A DNA stretch of 64,000 nucleotides, taken from NCBI RefSeq assembly GCF_000421145.1, contig NZ_ATWH01000008.1:62001-126000 (forward strand), read 5' to 3'. Made by a program: the position numbers and the translations under genes. This stretch comes from Glaciibacter superstes DSM 21135 (GTDB taxonomy: Bacteria; Actinomycetota; Actinomycetes; Actinomycetales; Microbacteriaceae). Position 1 is the stretch's first letter. The number at the start of each line of letters is the position of its first letter. The notes beneath the pieces are model-generated. The model did not search any database, was not told where the DNA came from, and was given only the letters and a program-made list of their open reading frames with translations. Positions 23,570 through 32,041 of the stretch are shown here, one piece after another.

Positions 23570-24376
23570 TCAACCGAGGGAATCGGACCGCTCGGAGTGC
23601 ACTGCTCCGCCAGCCTGCACCAATCCGGACTCGTACGCGAGCACGGCGATCTGCACCCGGTCGCGCAACTCAAGCTTCGCCAGCAACCGGGAGACATACG
23701 TCTTCACTGTCGCCTCACTGAGGAACAATTCCCGTCCGATCTCGGCGTTGCCGAGCCCGCGTGCCACCAGCCGCACCACTTCGACCTCTCGCTCGCCCAA
23801 AGCCGCAACCCGGGCAGGCAACTCACCCTCTAGCGGACGGCGCGAGAACTGCTCGAGCAGGCGCCGCGTCACCGCCGACGCCAGCAGGGTGTCGCCGCGG
23901 GCGATCATCTTCACGGCGTGCACCAGATCGTCTGGCGACACGTCCTTGAGCAGAAAACCACTGGCCCCGGCCTTGACCGCCCGGTACACATACTCGTCCA
24001 GGTCGAATGTGGTCAGCGCGAGCACGCGCGGCCGCGGTTCAGGGCCAGCCATGATCATTCCGGTTGCTTCCACGCCGTCCATCAACGGCATCCGGATGTC
24101 CATCAGCACCACGTCTGGGTCAAGCTCACGAACCAGTCGCACTGCTTCGACACCGTCCCCCGCCTCGCCGACGACCTCCATTCCCGCCCGCTCCAGGATC
24201 AGCCGGAACCCGCCGCGCACCAGCTCCTGGTCATCGACCACCACAACCCGGATCGCAGCGATCCCACCTCGGGCATCCGCACTCACGGCATCCGCACTCA
24301 CAGCATCCCCCTTCTCGGCGCCCCTGTTCACGGCGTCGCCACTGGTCACATCGTCGTTCACTACGCCGTCGTTCAC
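23570..24376 (-). CDS. LuxR/NarL-family response regulator
   Basis: Receiver domain with phospho-acceptor Asp in LMDIRMPLMDG and Lys in ASGFLLKD, and a C-terminal LuxR HTH (LGEREVEVVRLVARGLGNAEIG). The GTG start overlaps the kinase stop (GTGA). The ~40 residues before IRVVVVDDQ form an Ala/Asp/Gly-rich extension with GDAV and VSADA repeats, unusual for the family; in-frame GTGs within it could be the true start. Operon partner of the kinase at 24373-25524. Confidence 0.9.
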   Translation of the reverse strand: MNDGVVNDDVTSGDAVNRGAEKGDAVSADAVSADARGGIAAIRVVVVDDQELVRGGFRLILERAGMEVVGEAGDGVEAVRLVRELDPDVVLMDIRMPLMDGVEATGMIMAGPEPRPRVLALTTFDLDEYVYRAVKAGASGFLLKDVSPDDLVHAVKMIARGDTLLASAVTRRLLEQFSRRPLEGELPARVAALGEREVEVVRLVARGLGNAEIGRELFLSEATVKTYVSRLLAKLELRDRVQIAVLAYESGLVQAGGAVHSERSDSLG

Positions 24377-25524
24377 TGCGCCACCATCGGCAGAACCGCG
24401 CGCACGGTGAACCCGCGTCCGTCTGACGCCACCGCCTCAAGGCTGCCGCCATACAGGGCGGCCCGCTCACGCATCCCGATCAGCCCGTGCCCATGCGTGA
24501 CATCACCGTGGCCGCCGGTGCCATCGTCACGCACTTCGAGCACCACAGAATCGGGCGCATACCGCACGATCACCTCGACACGGGAAGCGGATGCGTGCCT
24601 GCGCACGTTCGAGAGCGCCTCCTGAACAATTCGGTAGGCAGCGAGGTCAAGGCCAGTGGGCAGAGCGCGCACGTCGCCTTCGGCGCTGAAACTCACGTCC
24701 AGTCCGCCTGACCTGGCATCGTCGACCAGTGCTTCGAGCCCGCCCATTCCCGGCTGCGGGCGCAGGTCGCCCGGGTCATCGTCGTCTCGCACCATGGCGA
24801 CCAGCCTGCGCATCTCAGTGAGGGCATCCGCCCCCGTCGTGCGAATCGTGGCGAGCGCCTTGCGCGCATATTCCGGATCGTCGGTGACGACCTGCTCTGC
24901 CGCGCCGGCCTGCACCACCATGACGCTGACCGCATGGGCCACGACATCGTGCAGCTCACGAGCGATGCGCGCGCGCTCGTCGGAGATGGCCGACAGCACG
25001 CGTGTTCGACTCTCCGTCTCAATCTCGATGGCCAGCTGCCGGGATTCAGTCGCCCGCCGCTCCGAGGTGTGCACGACCTTGCCGATGACCCACGACAGGG
25101 GCACCACAAGCCAGTGGAAGAAGATCTCGCCCGGATCCTGCAGCTCCTCGACGTTGAAGTCGAAGAACAGCAGGCAGGCGACAGCAGCCAGACCGCCGAC
25201 GTACGAGCCGAGGGGCCTGGCATAACGCGCGACCGAATAAGTGGCGACCACGATCGGAACCAACTGGCCCCAGAACAGGATCAGGATCGGGTGGATTGCA
25301 AACACTATCGGCCAGGTGAGGAGCACGATGAGGGCCACCGGCAGCGGCCACACCCGCCTGAACGCCAGAGCTGCACAGAGGATCACCGCGACGACCGTGC
25401 TGAGCACCGGGGAGCCGTCGCCCTCGGCCGAGTCCAGCGGCAGCCAGATCTCGACGATGGCGATCGCGGCCAAAAGGGCTGCGAATGCTGCGTCGAGCAC
25501 GCGGTGAAGCATCCGTCGGTTCAC
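24373..25524 (-). CDS. Sensor histidine kinase (HisKA_3 type)
   Basis: 383 residues: four to five membrane segments in the first ~150 residues with no large extracellular loop, a HisKA_3 dimerisation domain with phospho-His in RIARELHDVVAHAV, and an ATPase domain with EALSNVRRHA and GHGLIGMRERA. Such intramembrane-sensing kinases often respond to envelope stress. A -10 box TAGGCT (minus strand, 25536-25531) is six bases before GTG 25524, suggesting a leaderless transcript. Divergent from a membrane protein gene. Confidence 0.9.
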   Translation of the reverse strand: MNRRMLHRVLDAAFAALLAAIAIVEIWLPLDSAEGDGSPVLSTVVAVILCAALAFRRVWPLPVALIVLLTWPIVFAIHPILILFWGQLVPIVVATYSVARYARPLGSYVGGLAAVACLLFFDFNVEELQDPGEIFFHWLVVPLSWVIGKVVHTSERRATESRQLAIEIETESRTRVLSAISDERARIARELHDVVAHAVSVMVVQAGAAEQVVTDDPEYARKALATIRTTGADALTEMRRLVAMVRDDDDPGDLRPQPGMGGLEALVDDARSGGLDVSFSAEGDVRALPTGLDLAAYRIVQEALSNVRRHASASRVEVIVRYAPDSVVLEVRDDGTGGHGDVTHGHGLIGMRERAALYGGSLEAVASDGRGFTVRAVLPMVAQ

Positions 25525-25568
25525 GGCCCCAGCCTAGCCAGCGCTGCGCATTTGCGAAGTCTCCTGAA

Positions 25569-25586
25569 GTTGACAGTTCTGTCAAC
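25569..25586. promoter_or_regulatory. Perfect palindrome GTTGACAG-TT-CTGTCAAC
   Basis: An 18-base perfect inverted repeat in the 164-base divergent region between the kinase operon and the membrane protein gene, close to the kinase promoter. Candidate binding site for the response regulator or another dimeric regulator. Confidence 0.55.
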
Positions 25587-25688
25587 CCCCGGCCGATGAC
25601 GAGCGACGGCGGCGACCCATACCTTCGCAAGCAGGCCACAGTGCCGATACAGGCGGTGAAGCCGACACAGGTGGTGAAAGGGAGAATC

Positions 25689-26420
25689 ATGGTTCAGACA
25701 GCGAAGTTCCGGCGCATGGGAGTGGCGATCAGCCTCGTGTTGGCTGCATCCCTCAGCGTCGTGTGGATTGCACTCGAGCCGGTGATGGCCGAGTCGCCGA
25801 CCGATCAGCTGGGTGCGATGGCGGATGCCGGTGCCAGGGCGACGATCTCGGCTTTCGCGTTTGTGGTGTCGCAGCTGGCCTTCATCATCGCGGTTCTCGG
25901 AATTGCGCACCTTATAGCCGACCGGTCGCCGATCCTCGCGAACATCGGTGGCACGATCGCCGTGATCGGCGGCTTCGGTCACGCGGTGTTCGGCGGGGCG
26001 CAGCTTGTTCAGCTGGGCATGGCAGCGGATGAAGCCAACCACGCCGTCTACGCCGGTCTGCTGGGCGGTGGGTTGCCCTGGCCGCTGATGATCCTGATGA
26101 TGGCCGGCACGATCGGCACCGTGCTGGGGCTGTTGCTGCTCGGCATCGGACTGCTGCGCGCCAAAGCAGGACCGCGGTGGGTGCCGTACACCCTGTGGGC
26201 GTTCCTCCTGGTCGAGTTCGTCGGCACGAACTTCACGGAGTGGGCAACCCTGGTCTCCGGGCTGTTGTACCTCGCGTCGTTCGTCGCGCTGGCGGTCGCG
26301 GTGTGGCGGAGCCCGGTGGCGCTGTGGATGAGCGGAACCGCGGTCACGACGGCCGGGATCTCGGCGGCACCTGGCACGGGGAGTGTCGCTGCGGGGACTT
26401 CCCCAGCGGCGAGCGCCTGA
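25689..26420 (+). CDS. Six-span hypothetical membrane protein
   Basis: 243 residues with six predicted membrane segments (about residues 10-32, 50-75, 80-105, 118-148, 160-177 and 185-205) and an Ala/Thr/Gly-rich C-terminal tail. ATG 25689 has GGGAGAA close by. No enzymatic motif was recognised; it resembles DUF4386-like proteins only in topology. Divergent from the kinase/regulator operon with a palindrome between, so it may be the regulated target. Confidence 0.7.
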   Translation: MVQTAKFRRMGVAISLVLAASLSVVWIALEPVMAESPTDQLGAMADAGARATISAFAFVVSQLAFIIAVLGIAHLIADRSPILANIGGTIAVIGGFGHAVFGGAQLVQLGMAADEANHAVYAGLLGGGLPWPLMILMMAGTIGTVLGLLLLGIGLLRAKAGPRWVPYTLWAFLLVEFVGTNFTEWATLVSGLLYLASFVALAVAVWRSPVALWMSGTAVTTAGISAAPGTGSVAAGTSPAASA

Positions 26421-26459
26421 CCGCGCTGCGGCCGGCCGTCCAGGCATCGAGGCCGCTGC

Positions 26460-26517
26460 GCTCCAGATACGCGCGGATGCGCCATGCGCGCGTGGTGCAT
26501 CCGCGCGCAACTGGCGC
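26460..26517. repeat. 58-bp GC palindrome, copy 3 (convergent junction)
   Basis: Arms 26460-26484 and 26493-26517 pair at 21 of 25 positions around the same TGCGCGCG loop. It lies between the membrane-protein stop (26420) and the SDR stop (26563). Confidence 0.75.
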
Positions 26518-26562
26518 GCGCTGGCGAAAGACAAGCGTGCGCGCGCAACGGGCGCGAACGGC

Positions 26563-27330
26563 TCAGAACAGGGTGAAACCGCCGTCGATGGTGACGATCG
26601 ACCCGGTCATGAAGCTCGACGCGTCGCTGGCGAGGAAGATCGCCGCCGGGCCGAGCTCAGCCGGCATCCCGTAACGCTTCATCGCGGCCGGCTCAACGCA
26701 CCACTCCTGGTACTCCGGCTGGTCGACCGGCGCCATCTCGGTGAGAAAGTACCCTGGGGCCATCGCGTTCACCCGAATCCCGTACGGCGCCCACTCCGCT
26801 GCCAGCGCCTTCGTGAGTTGGTGCACAGCTGCCTTCGACGCCAGGTACGACGCCTGCCAGCGGGGCCGGTTCACGATCTCGGCCGACATCGACCCGACGT
26901 TCACGATCGTGCCGCCACCGCGCTCCTTCATACGCCGGCCAACCGCCCTGCTGCAGTACCAGACCCCATCGACGTTGGTGGCGAACACCTCGTGCCAGTC
27001 TTCGTCTGGAGCCTCGAATGCCGCTCCGCCGATGCCGATCCCCGCGTTGTTGAGCAGAATGTCGATGTCACCGAACTCCCGGCTCACCTCGTCGACAGCG
27101 TGCTCGACGTCGTCGACATCCGTCACCTCGAGGCGCAGCCCATACGAACGGATGCCCCGCTCCTCCAGCTCCGCCGCCGTGCGCTGCGCAGACTCCAGCG
27201 TTCTCGACGTGACCGCAACAGCCGCCCCTGCGTCGCCGAGTGCCTCGGCCATCGCGCGGCCCAAGCCCTGGTTGCCGCCCGTCACCAGCGCGATCTTGCC
27301 GGCCAGGGAGAATTTGTCGAGCGCATTCAT
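26563..27330 (-). CDS. Short-chain dehydrogenase/reductase
   Basis: 255-residue classical SDR: TGGNQGLG cofactor motif, NNAGIG, catalytic YLASK and C-terminal TIDGGFTLF. Its ATG overlaps the stop of the upstream Gfo/Idh gene by ATGA and has no good Shine-Dalgarno, so translation is probably coupled. Last gene of the ROK-regulator operon; with the Gfo/Idh enzyme it may oxidise the compound imported by the divergent ABC transporter. Confidence 0.9.
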   Translation of the reverse strand: MNALDKFSLAGKIALVTGGNQGLGRAMAEALGDAGAAVAVTSRTLESAQRTAAELEERGIRSYGLRLEVTDVDDVEHAVDEVSREFGDIDILLNNAGIGIGGAAFEAPDEDWHEVFATNVDGVWYCSRAVGRRMKERGGGTIVNVGSMSAEIVNRPRWQASYLASKAAVHQLTKALAAEWAPYGIRVNAMAPGYFLTEMAPVDQPEYQEWCVEPAAMKRYGMPAELGPAAIFLASDASSFMTGSIVTIDGGFTLF

Positions 27331-28238
27331 GGGAGCATCACCGTTCTGTTGCGTCGCAAGGATTCGTGTGCCGCCAACGAAACACGCAAGGCCAGTACGG
27401 CCGCATCGGTTGGACAAAGAACAGGGGGTACGCCGTGCTCGATGCAGTGCAGGAAGTAGGCGGCCTGCCGCCGGTATGGCCGGTCGTCACTGGCTTCGTC
27501 AACGTAGCGGAACGACTCGGAGCCGTTCGCTCCCTCGATACGGAGCGAGCTCTCGAATGCGTGACCGGGCGGCATCCGGGAACAGGTCTCCACGCGTCCG
27601 ACGCCGCCTCCGACGTATTCGACTGTGGTCAGGGTCCGCCCGTGATCCCCTCGCTGCACCGCCGTGATCTGAGCCGGCGTACCGAGGAAGAGATTCAGCT
27701 GATCGAAATCGTGGATGGCGAAGTCCACCAGCACCCCACCTGAAAGCGACTCGTCGTCGAGCCATGACTGCCCCCGCGAGAGCGCAGACAACCGACTGGC
27801 ATCGACCGACCTCACAGGGCCCAGCCCACCTGCATCCGCCGTCTCGCGCAGCTCCTGATAGCCGCGGAAGAACCGCACGACGTGCGCCACCATGAGCGTC
27901 GCCGTGCTGTTCGCCGCCGCTTCAGCGATGGCGTGAGCCTCGTCAACCCCCAGTGCGATGGGCTTCTCAAGCAGCACGTTCTTCCCCGCCTCCAGCGCAC
28001 GGATGGCGATCGAGGCATGCGTCGGCGTCGGCGTGCACACCGAGAGGATGTCGACCTCATCGTCGGCGAGCACGTCATCGAGCTCCGTCACAAATCGGGC
28101 ACTCGGCGCGTGGTCAAGCGGCGCTCCCGGCCTTGGAGTGCAGACGTAACGGATGTTGTCGGCCAGGCCGAGATCCGACCAGGCCTCTGCGTGGGTGCGG
28201 CCCATGCGCCCCTGGCCGATGATGGCGATCGAGTGCAT
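27327..28238 (-). CDS. Gfo/Idh/MocA-family oxidoreductase
   Basis: 303 residues with Rossmann motif GQGRMG and the canonical EKP motif in NVLLEKPIAL, plus a GGVLVDFAIHDFDQL substrate-domain region (HDFD is common in inositol/sugar dehydrogenases of this family). Start ATG 28238 lies one base past the ROK regulator stop, so the three genes form one operon. Expected to be an NAD(P)-dependent sugar or cyclitol dehydrogenase. Confidence 0.9.
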   Translation of the reverse strand: MHSIAIIGQGRMGRTHAEAWSDLGLADNIRYVCTPRPGAPLDHAPSARFVTELDDVLADDEVDILSVCTPTPTHASIAIRALEAGKNVLLEKPIALGVDEAHAIAEAAANSTATLMVAHVVRFFRGYQELRETADAGGLGPVRSVDASRLSALSRGQSWLDDESLSGGVLVDFAIHDFDQLNLFLGTPAQITAVQRGDHGRTLTTVEYVGGGVGRVETCSRMPPGHAFESSLRIEGANGSESFRYVDEASDDRPYRRQAAYFLHCIEHGVPPVLCPTDAAVLALRVSLAAHESLRRNRTVMLP

Positions 28239-28239
28239 C

Positions 28240-29433
28240 TCAGGCCAGGCTCTCGTTGATCACCCTGGTATCGAACAGGTGGTCGAGCATCAGCTGCGCT
28301 GCCCCGATCGTGCCACCGAGTGCCTTGGCACGGGTAACGGCGATCTCGAGATGGTCGGTGGCCAGAGGCAGGCACTCCGTGTAGATCGCCGAGCGGACTC
28401 CGGCGACGAAGGCGTCGGCTTCGCTCAGGTTGCCGCCGAGCACCAGTCGCTGCGGATTGAAGAAGTTGACGATCGTCGCGAGCACTCCCCCGGTGCGGGT
28501 GCCGGCGTCCCGCAGCGTCTGGGTGGCAAGCGGATGACCGTCTTCTGCCAGGCGCAGCACCTCACCGGTGTCTGCGACGTCGACGCCGGCGCGGCGAAGG
28601 CTGGCGACGATGGCCGCTCCCCCTGCAACCGCATCCAGGCAACCGATCCGTCCGCAGGAACACAGCGTTTGCGGCGCATTCGGCACCGAGACGTGGCTGA
28701 TGTCTCCCGCCATGCCGCGATGCCCGTGGAACAGCCTGCCGGAGGCGATGATGCCGCAGCCGATGCTCGACCCCGCCTTGACGAACACCAGGTGATCAAC
28801 GTCTTCCGCCAGGCTCACCTGCTCGCCGAGAGCCATCAAGTTCGCATCGTTCTCGGCGAGCGCGGGCACTCCGGCCAACACGCTGAGCATTGCCGCGGCG
28901 TCGACCCCGTTCCAGCCGGGCATCCGTGATGGAGAGACGAGTCGCCCGCCGGGCGATTCGACTGGACCAGGGAGGCCGAGACCGATGCCACGCAGCTGCT
29001 GGCCGTTCCCGGCCGACTCCCGCACCATGGCATCGGCCTCCGCGGCTATCCAGGCGAGGATCTTCTGCGGGCCGTCTGCGATGTCCATGTCGAGGTGGCG
29101 CTCGGCCAGCAGGGTTCCGCCCATGTCGAACAGTCCGAAGGAGGCGTGGTGGGCGCCGAGGTCCACGCCGAGCGCAACGCCGGCATCCGGATCCACCTCG
29201 AGGTGCTTCGGTCGCCGGCCACCGCTGGACGTTCCGGGACCCGCCTCACGGAGATATCCGTTGCTGATCAGCGCTTCCACCCGCGCCGTGACGGTAGACG
29301 GGGCGAGTCCGGCAGCCCTCGCGATGTCGGCACGAGAAGCCGAGGCACCGCTTCGAACCAGGTTCAGGATGCCCCCGGGCGACGGGTCGATGTGCGCAGA
29401 GGCGGAGAGTGAAGTCATCGTCGTTGAGCCCAT
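28240..29433 (-). CDS. ROK-family transcriptional regulator (NagC/XylR-like)
   Basis: 397 residues: N-terminal winged helix (ASRADIARAAGLAPSTVTARV) followed by a ROK sugar-kinase-like domain with ALGVDLGAHH and the zinc-binding CSCGRIGCLD. ATG 29433 is 21 bases downstream of a TACAGT -10 box. A perfect 20-bp palindrome (29470-29489) lies in the divergent promoter, most likely its operator. Probably senses the sugar ligand of the divergent transporter operon and represses both sides. Confidence 0.9.
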   Translation of the reverse strand: MGSTTMTSLSASAHIDPSPGGILNLVRSGASASRADIARAAGLAPSTVTARVEALISNGYLREAGPGTSSGGRRPKHLEVDPDAGVALGVDLGAHHASFGLFDMGGTLLAERHLDMDIADGPQKILAWIAAEADAMVRESAGNGQQLRGIGLGLPGPVESPGGRLVSPSRMPGWNGVDAAAMLSVLAGVPALAENDANLMALGEQVSLAEDVDHLVFVKAGSSIGCGIIASGRLFHGHRGMAGDISHVSVPNAPQTLCSCGRIGCLDAVAGGAAIVASLRRAGVDVADTGEVLRLAEDGHPLATQTLRDAGTRTGGVLATIVNFFNPQRLVLGGNLSEADAFVAGVRSAIYTECLPLATDHLEIAVTRAKALGGTIGAAQLMLDHLFDTRVINESLA

Positions 29434-29469
29434 CCACGAGAAGCGGTTGTCTGACTGTACTGCATCAAC

Positions 29470-29489
29470 TTAGTCCGATATCGGACTAA
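29470..29489. promoter_or_regulatory. ROK operator: perfect 20-bp palindrome
   Basis: TTAGTCCGATATCGGACTAA is fully self-complementary. It lies just upstream of the -35 of the plus-strand promoter and overlaps the expected -35 region of the regulator's own promoter, so one site could control both. Confidence 0.7.
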
Positions 29490-29501
29490 ATCATTCAACT
29501 A

Positions 29502-29531
29502 TTGCACATAAGCTCCGCAACTTAGTACTAT
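29502..29531 (+). promoter_or_regulatory. Promoter of the ABC/asparaginase/CutC operon
   Basis: -35 TTGCAC (29502-29507) and -10 TACTAT (29526-29531) with 18-base spacing; start expected near 29538, giving a ~32-base leader before ATG 29570. Confidence 0.5.
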
Positions 29532-29569
29532 GGCGTTCATTGTGGAATCGACGACGATGCGAGGGAAGA

Positions 29570-30334
29570 ATGGCCGCTGAGAGCAACACCAATCGCGCCG
29601 CGGCGATGGTGAGCCTGGAGTCCGTGAACAAGCACTTCGGTGACCTGCACGTGCTCAAGGACATCACCCTGAGCGTGCAGCCGCGCGAGGTTGTTGTGGT
29701 GGTCGGCCCGTCCGGCTCAGGCAAGTCGACCCTGTGCCGGGCGATCAACCGACTGGAGCCGATCGACTCTGGCGACATCCGCATCGACGGGCACTCGCTT
29801 CCGACCGAGGGCGCCGAGCTGGCGAAGCTTCGCGCGGACGTCGGGATGGTCTTCCAGTCGTTCAACCTCTTCGCTCACCGCACCGTGCTCGACAACGTCG
29901 CGCTCGCCCCGATCAAGGTTCGGAAGACCAAACGCGCCGTTGCTGAAGCCGAAGCGATGGAACTGCTCGAACGCGTCGGCATCGCGGAGAAGGCGCACCA
30001 CCTTCCCGCGCAGCTCTCTGGCGGCCAGCAGCAACGCGCCGCCATCGCCCGCGCCCTCGCCATGCACCCGAAGGTCATGCTGTTCGACGAGCCGACCTCC
30101 GCACTCGACCCTGAGATGGTCGGCGAGGTGCTCGAGGTCATGGTGTCCCTCGCCCGCGAAGGCATGACGATGATCGTCGTCACCCATGAAATGGGCTTCG
30201 CCAGGCGAGCGGCCGATCGTGTCGTCTTCATGGACGCCGGTCAGATCGTCGAGCAGAACACCCCGGCCGCATTCTTCGACAACGCGCAGACCGATCGCGC
30301 GCGCTCCTTCCTGGAATCCGTGCTGTCGCACTGA
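29570..30334 (+). CDS. Polar amino acid-type ABC transporter ATP-binding protein
   Basis: 254-residue GlnQ/HisP-class ATPase: Walker [11 protein letters not shown]-loop FQSFNLFAH, signature LSGGQQQR, Walker [13 protein letters not shown] and switch His in [11 protein letters not shown] 29570 follows GAGGGAAGA; an earlier ATG at 29540 lies at the likely transcript start. First gene of a seven-gene operon with binding protein, two permeases, asparaginase-like, CutC and ROK kinase genes, so the cargo may be an amino-acid conjugate. Confidence 0.92.
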   Translation: MAAESNTNRAAAMVSLESVNKHFGDLHVLKDITLSVQPREVVVVVGPSGSGKSTLCRAINRLEPIDSGDIRIDGHSLPTEGAELAKLRADVGMVFQSFNLFAHRTVLDNVALAPIKVRKTKRAVAEAEAMELLERVGIAEKAHHLPAQLSGGQQQRAAIARALAMHPKVMLFDEPTSALDPEMVGEVLEVMVSLAREGMTMIVVTHEMGFARRAADRVVFMDAGQIVEQNTPAAFFDNAQTDRARSFLESVLSH

Positions 30335-30396
30335 CCCCATCGCACCGCCCAGCACTCCCCACACCAGAAGTTCGATCAGAGAAGATAGGAAGATCC

Positions 30397-31350
30397 ATGT
30401 CAGTCACCTCCCCCCTGCGCAGGAAGCTGCCCGTCGCGGGCGCCATCCTGGCCGCATTCGCCCTGACCCTCACGGCCTGTTCCAGCGGCTCAGGTAGCGT
30501 CCCAGGCGAGACGTCCGGCTCAGAGCAGACGGATGCAACGTCATCCGTTTTCGAGAACGCACCGGTCGCCGCCGACGAACTCATCATCCCCGACTCGACC
30601 ATGGCGAAGATCAAGGAGCGCGGAAAGCTCATCGTCGGCGAGGCCCTCGACGCACCCCTGCTCTCCCAGCAGGACCCGGCGAACCCCGACGACGTCTCCG
30701 GCTTCGACGCCGACCTGGCGAAGCTGCTCGCCATCTACATCCTCGGCGAGCCGAACGTCGAGATCGTGCCACCGGCATCCGAGACCCGCGAGGCGCTGCT
30801 CGCCAACGGCACTGTCGACGTGGTCTTCAACACCTACACGATCACCGAGGAGCGGGCCACGCAGATCTCCTTCGCCGGCCCGTACTTCAGCTCGGGCCTG
30901 GCTGTCGCCGTGAAGTCGGACAACACCGACATCAAGGGCATCGAAGACCTCGGCGGCAAGACGGTCATCGTCGGTGCGAACACCCCTGCGGTGATCGCCG
31001 TTCCGGAGGAACAGCCCACCGCAGAACTCGTCGACTTCGCCACGGACCCGCAGGCCGTGCAGGCACTGCTCCAGGGCCGCGGCGACGCCTACGTGCAGGA
31101 CTACACGCTGCTCGCCAGCGATGCAGCCGCCAACGACAAGCTGAAGGTCGTCGGGCAGCCGTTCACAAGCGAGCCATACGGAATCGGCCTGAAGCACGAC
31201 GACGCCGACTTCAAGGAGTTCATCAACAACTGGCTGCTCGAGATCCAGGAAGGCGGCCAGTGGGGCGAGGCCTGGAAGACCACCCTCGGCACGGTCGTAG
31301 ACTCCGAGATCCCGACTCCGCCTGCCATTGGTTCCGTCCCCGGTTCCTGA
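30397..31350 (+). CDS. Amino acid-type ABC transporter substrate-binding lipoprotein
   Basis: 317 residues, SBP_bac_3 (glutamine-binding) type, with signal peptide and lipobox LTAC around Cys28, a Ser/Gly-rich linker, then GKLIVGEALDAPLLSQQDP and VDVVFNTYTITEERATQISF. In typical family members the ligand site Arg contacts an alpha-carboxylate, consistent with an amino acid or opine-like ligand. It has a Pro-rich C-terminal tail. Located between ATPase and permease genes. Confidence 0.9.
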   Translation: MSVTSPLRRKLPVAGAILAAFALTLTACSSGSGSVPGETSGSEQTDATSSVFENAPVAADELIIPDSTMAKIKERGKLIVGEALDAPLLSQQDPANPDDVSGFDADLAKLLAIYILGEPNVEIVPPASETREALLANGTVDVVFNTYTITEERATQISFAGPYFSSGLAVAVKSDNTDIKGIEDLGGKTVIVGANTPAVIAVPEEQPTAELVDFATDPQAVQALLQGRGDAYVQDYTLLASDAAANDKLKVVGQPFTSEPYGIGLKHDDADFKEFINNWLLEIQEGGQWGEAWKTTLGTVVDSEIPTPPAIGSVPGS

Positions 31351-31396
31351 TCCGTCAGTCTCCAATGGGCGCAGCAGCGCCAGCGAACGGTAAACG

Positions 31397-32041
31397 ATGA
31401 ATATTCTGATGGAGAACTTCGGGCTTCTCCTCGAGGCACTCGGCACGACGCTCCTGATGGCCGTCGTGGCCGGAATCGGCTCTCTGATCCTCGGGGTGCT
31501 GGTGACGGTCGCGCGAGTGAGCCCGATTCCGATCCTCCGGGCGGCCGCCTTCGGCTATGTGCAGTTCTTCATCAACGTTCCGCTCCTGGCGCTGCTGCTT
31601 CTGGCCGTCTTCGCGCTGCCGGATGCCGGCCTCATCCTGCCGTTGCTGCCGACCGCGATCATCGTCCTCACCTTCTACGAGGCGGCGTACGTCGCCGAAG
31701 CGGTGCGCAGCGGCGTCAACACCGTCGGAGTGGGGCAGATCGAGGCCGCGCGTGCCCTCGGTCTCTCCCTCGGACAGTCCCTGCGCCTGGTGGTCATCCC
31801 CCAGTCGCTCCGTGCAGTCGTGCAGCCGCTCGGCAACGTGATGATCGCTCTGGCAATGAACACCGCGCTGGCAGCAGTGGTCGGCGTGGTCGAGCTGACC
31901 TCCAGGGTCAACAAGGTGAACCTGGTGTACGCACAGCCCATCGAAATCTTCACGGCGGCCGGCCTGGTCTACATGGCCATCGCCCTCGCGATCGGACTCG
32001 CCACCGGCTGGGTCGAACGAAATGTGGCGATCGTACGATGA
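31397..32041 (+). CDS. Amino acid ABC transporter permease 1
   Basis: 214-residue HisM/GlnP-type permease with about five membrane segments and the EAA-like loop region QIEAARALGLSLGQSLRLVVIPQ. Start ATG 31397. The stop overlaps the start of the second permease (ATGA at 32038-32041), which indicates a heterodimeric channel. Confidence 0.9.
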   Translation: MNILMENFGLLLEALGTTLLMAVVAGIGSLILGVLVTVARVSPIPILRAAAFGYVQFFINVPLLALLLLAVFALPDAGLILPLLPTAIIVLTFYEAAYVAEAVRSGVNTVGVGQIEAARALGLSLGQSLRLVVIPQSLRAVVQPLGNVMIALAMNTALAAVVGVVELTSRVNKVNLVYAQPIEIFTAAGLVYMAIALAIGLATGWVERNVAIVR

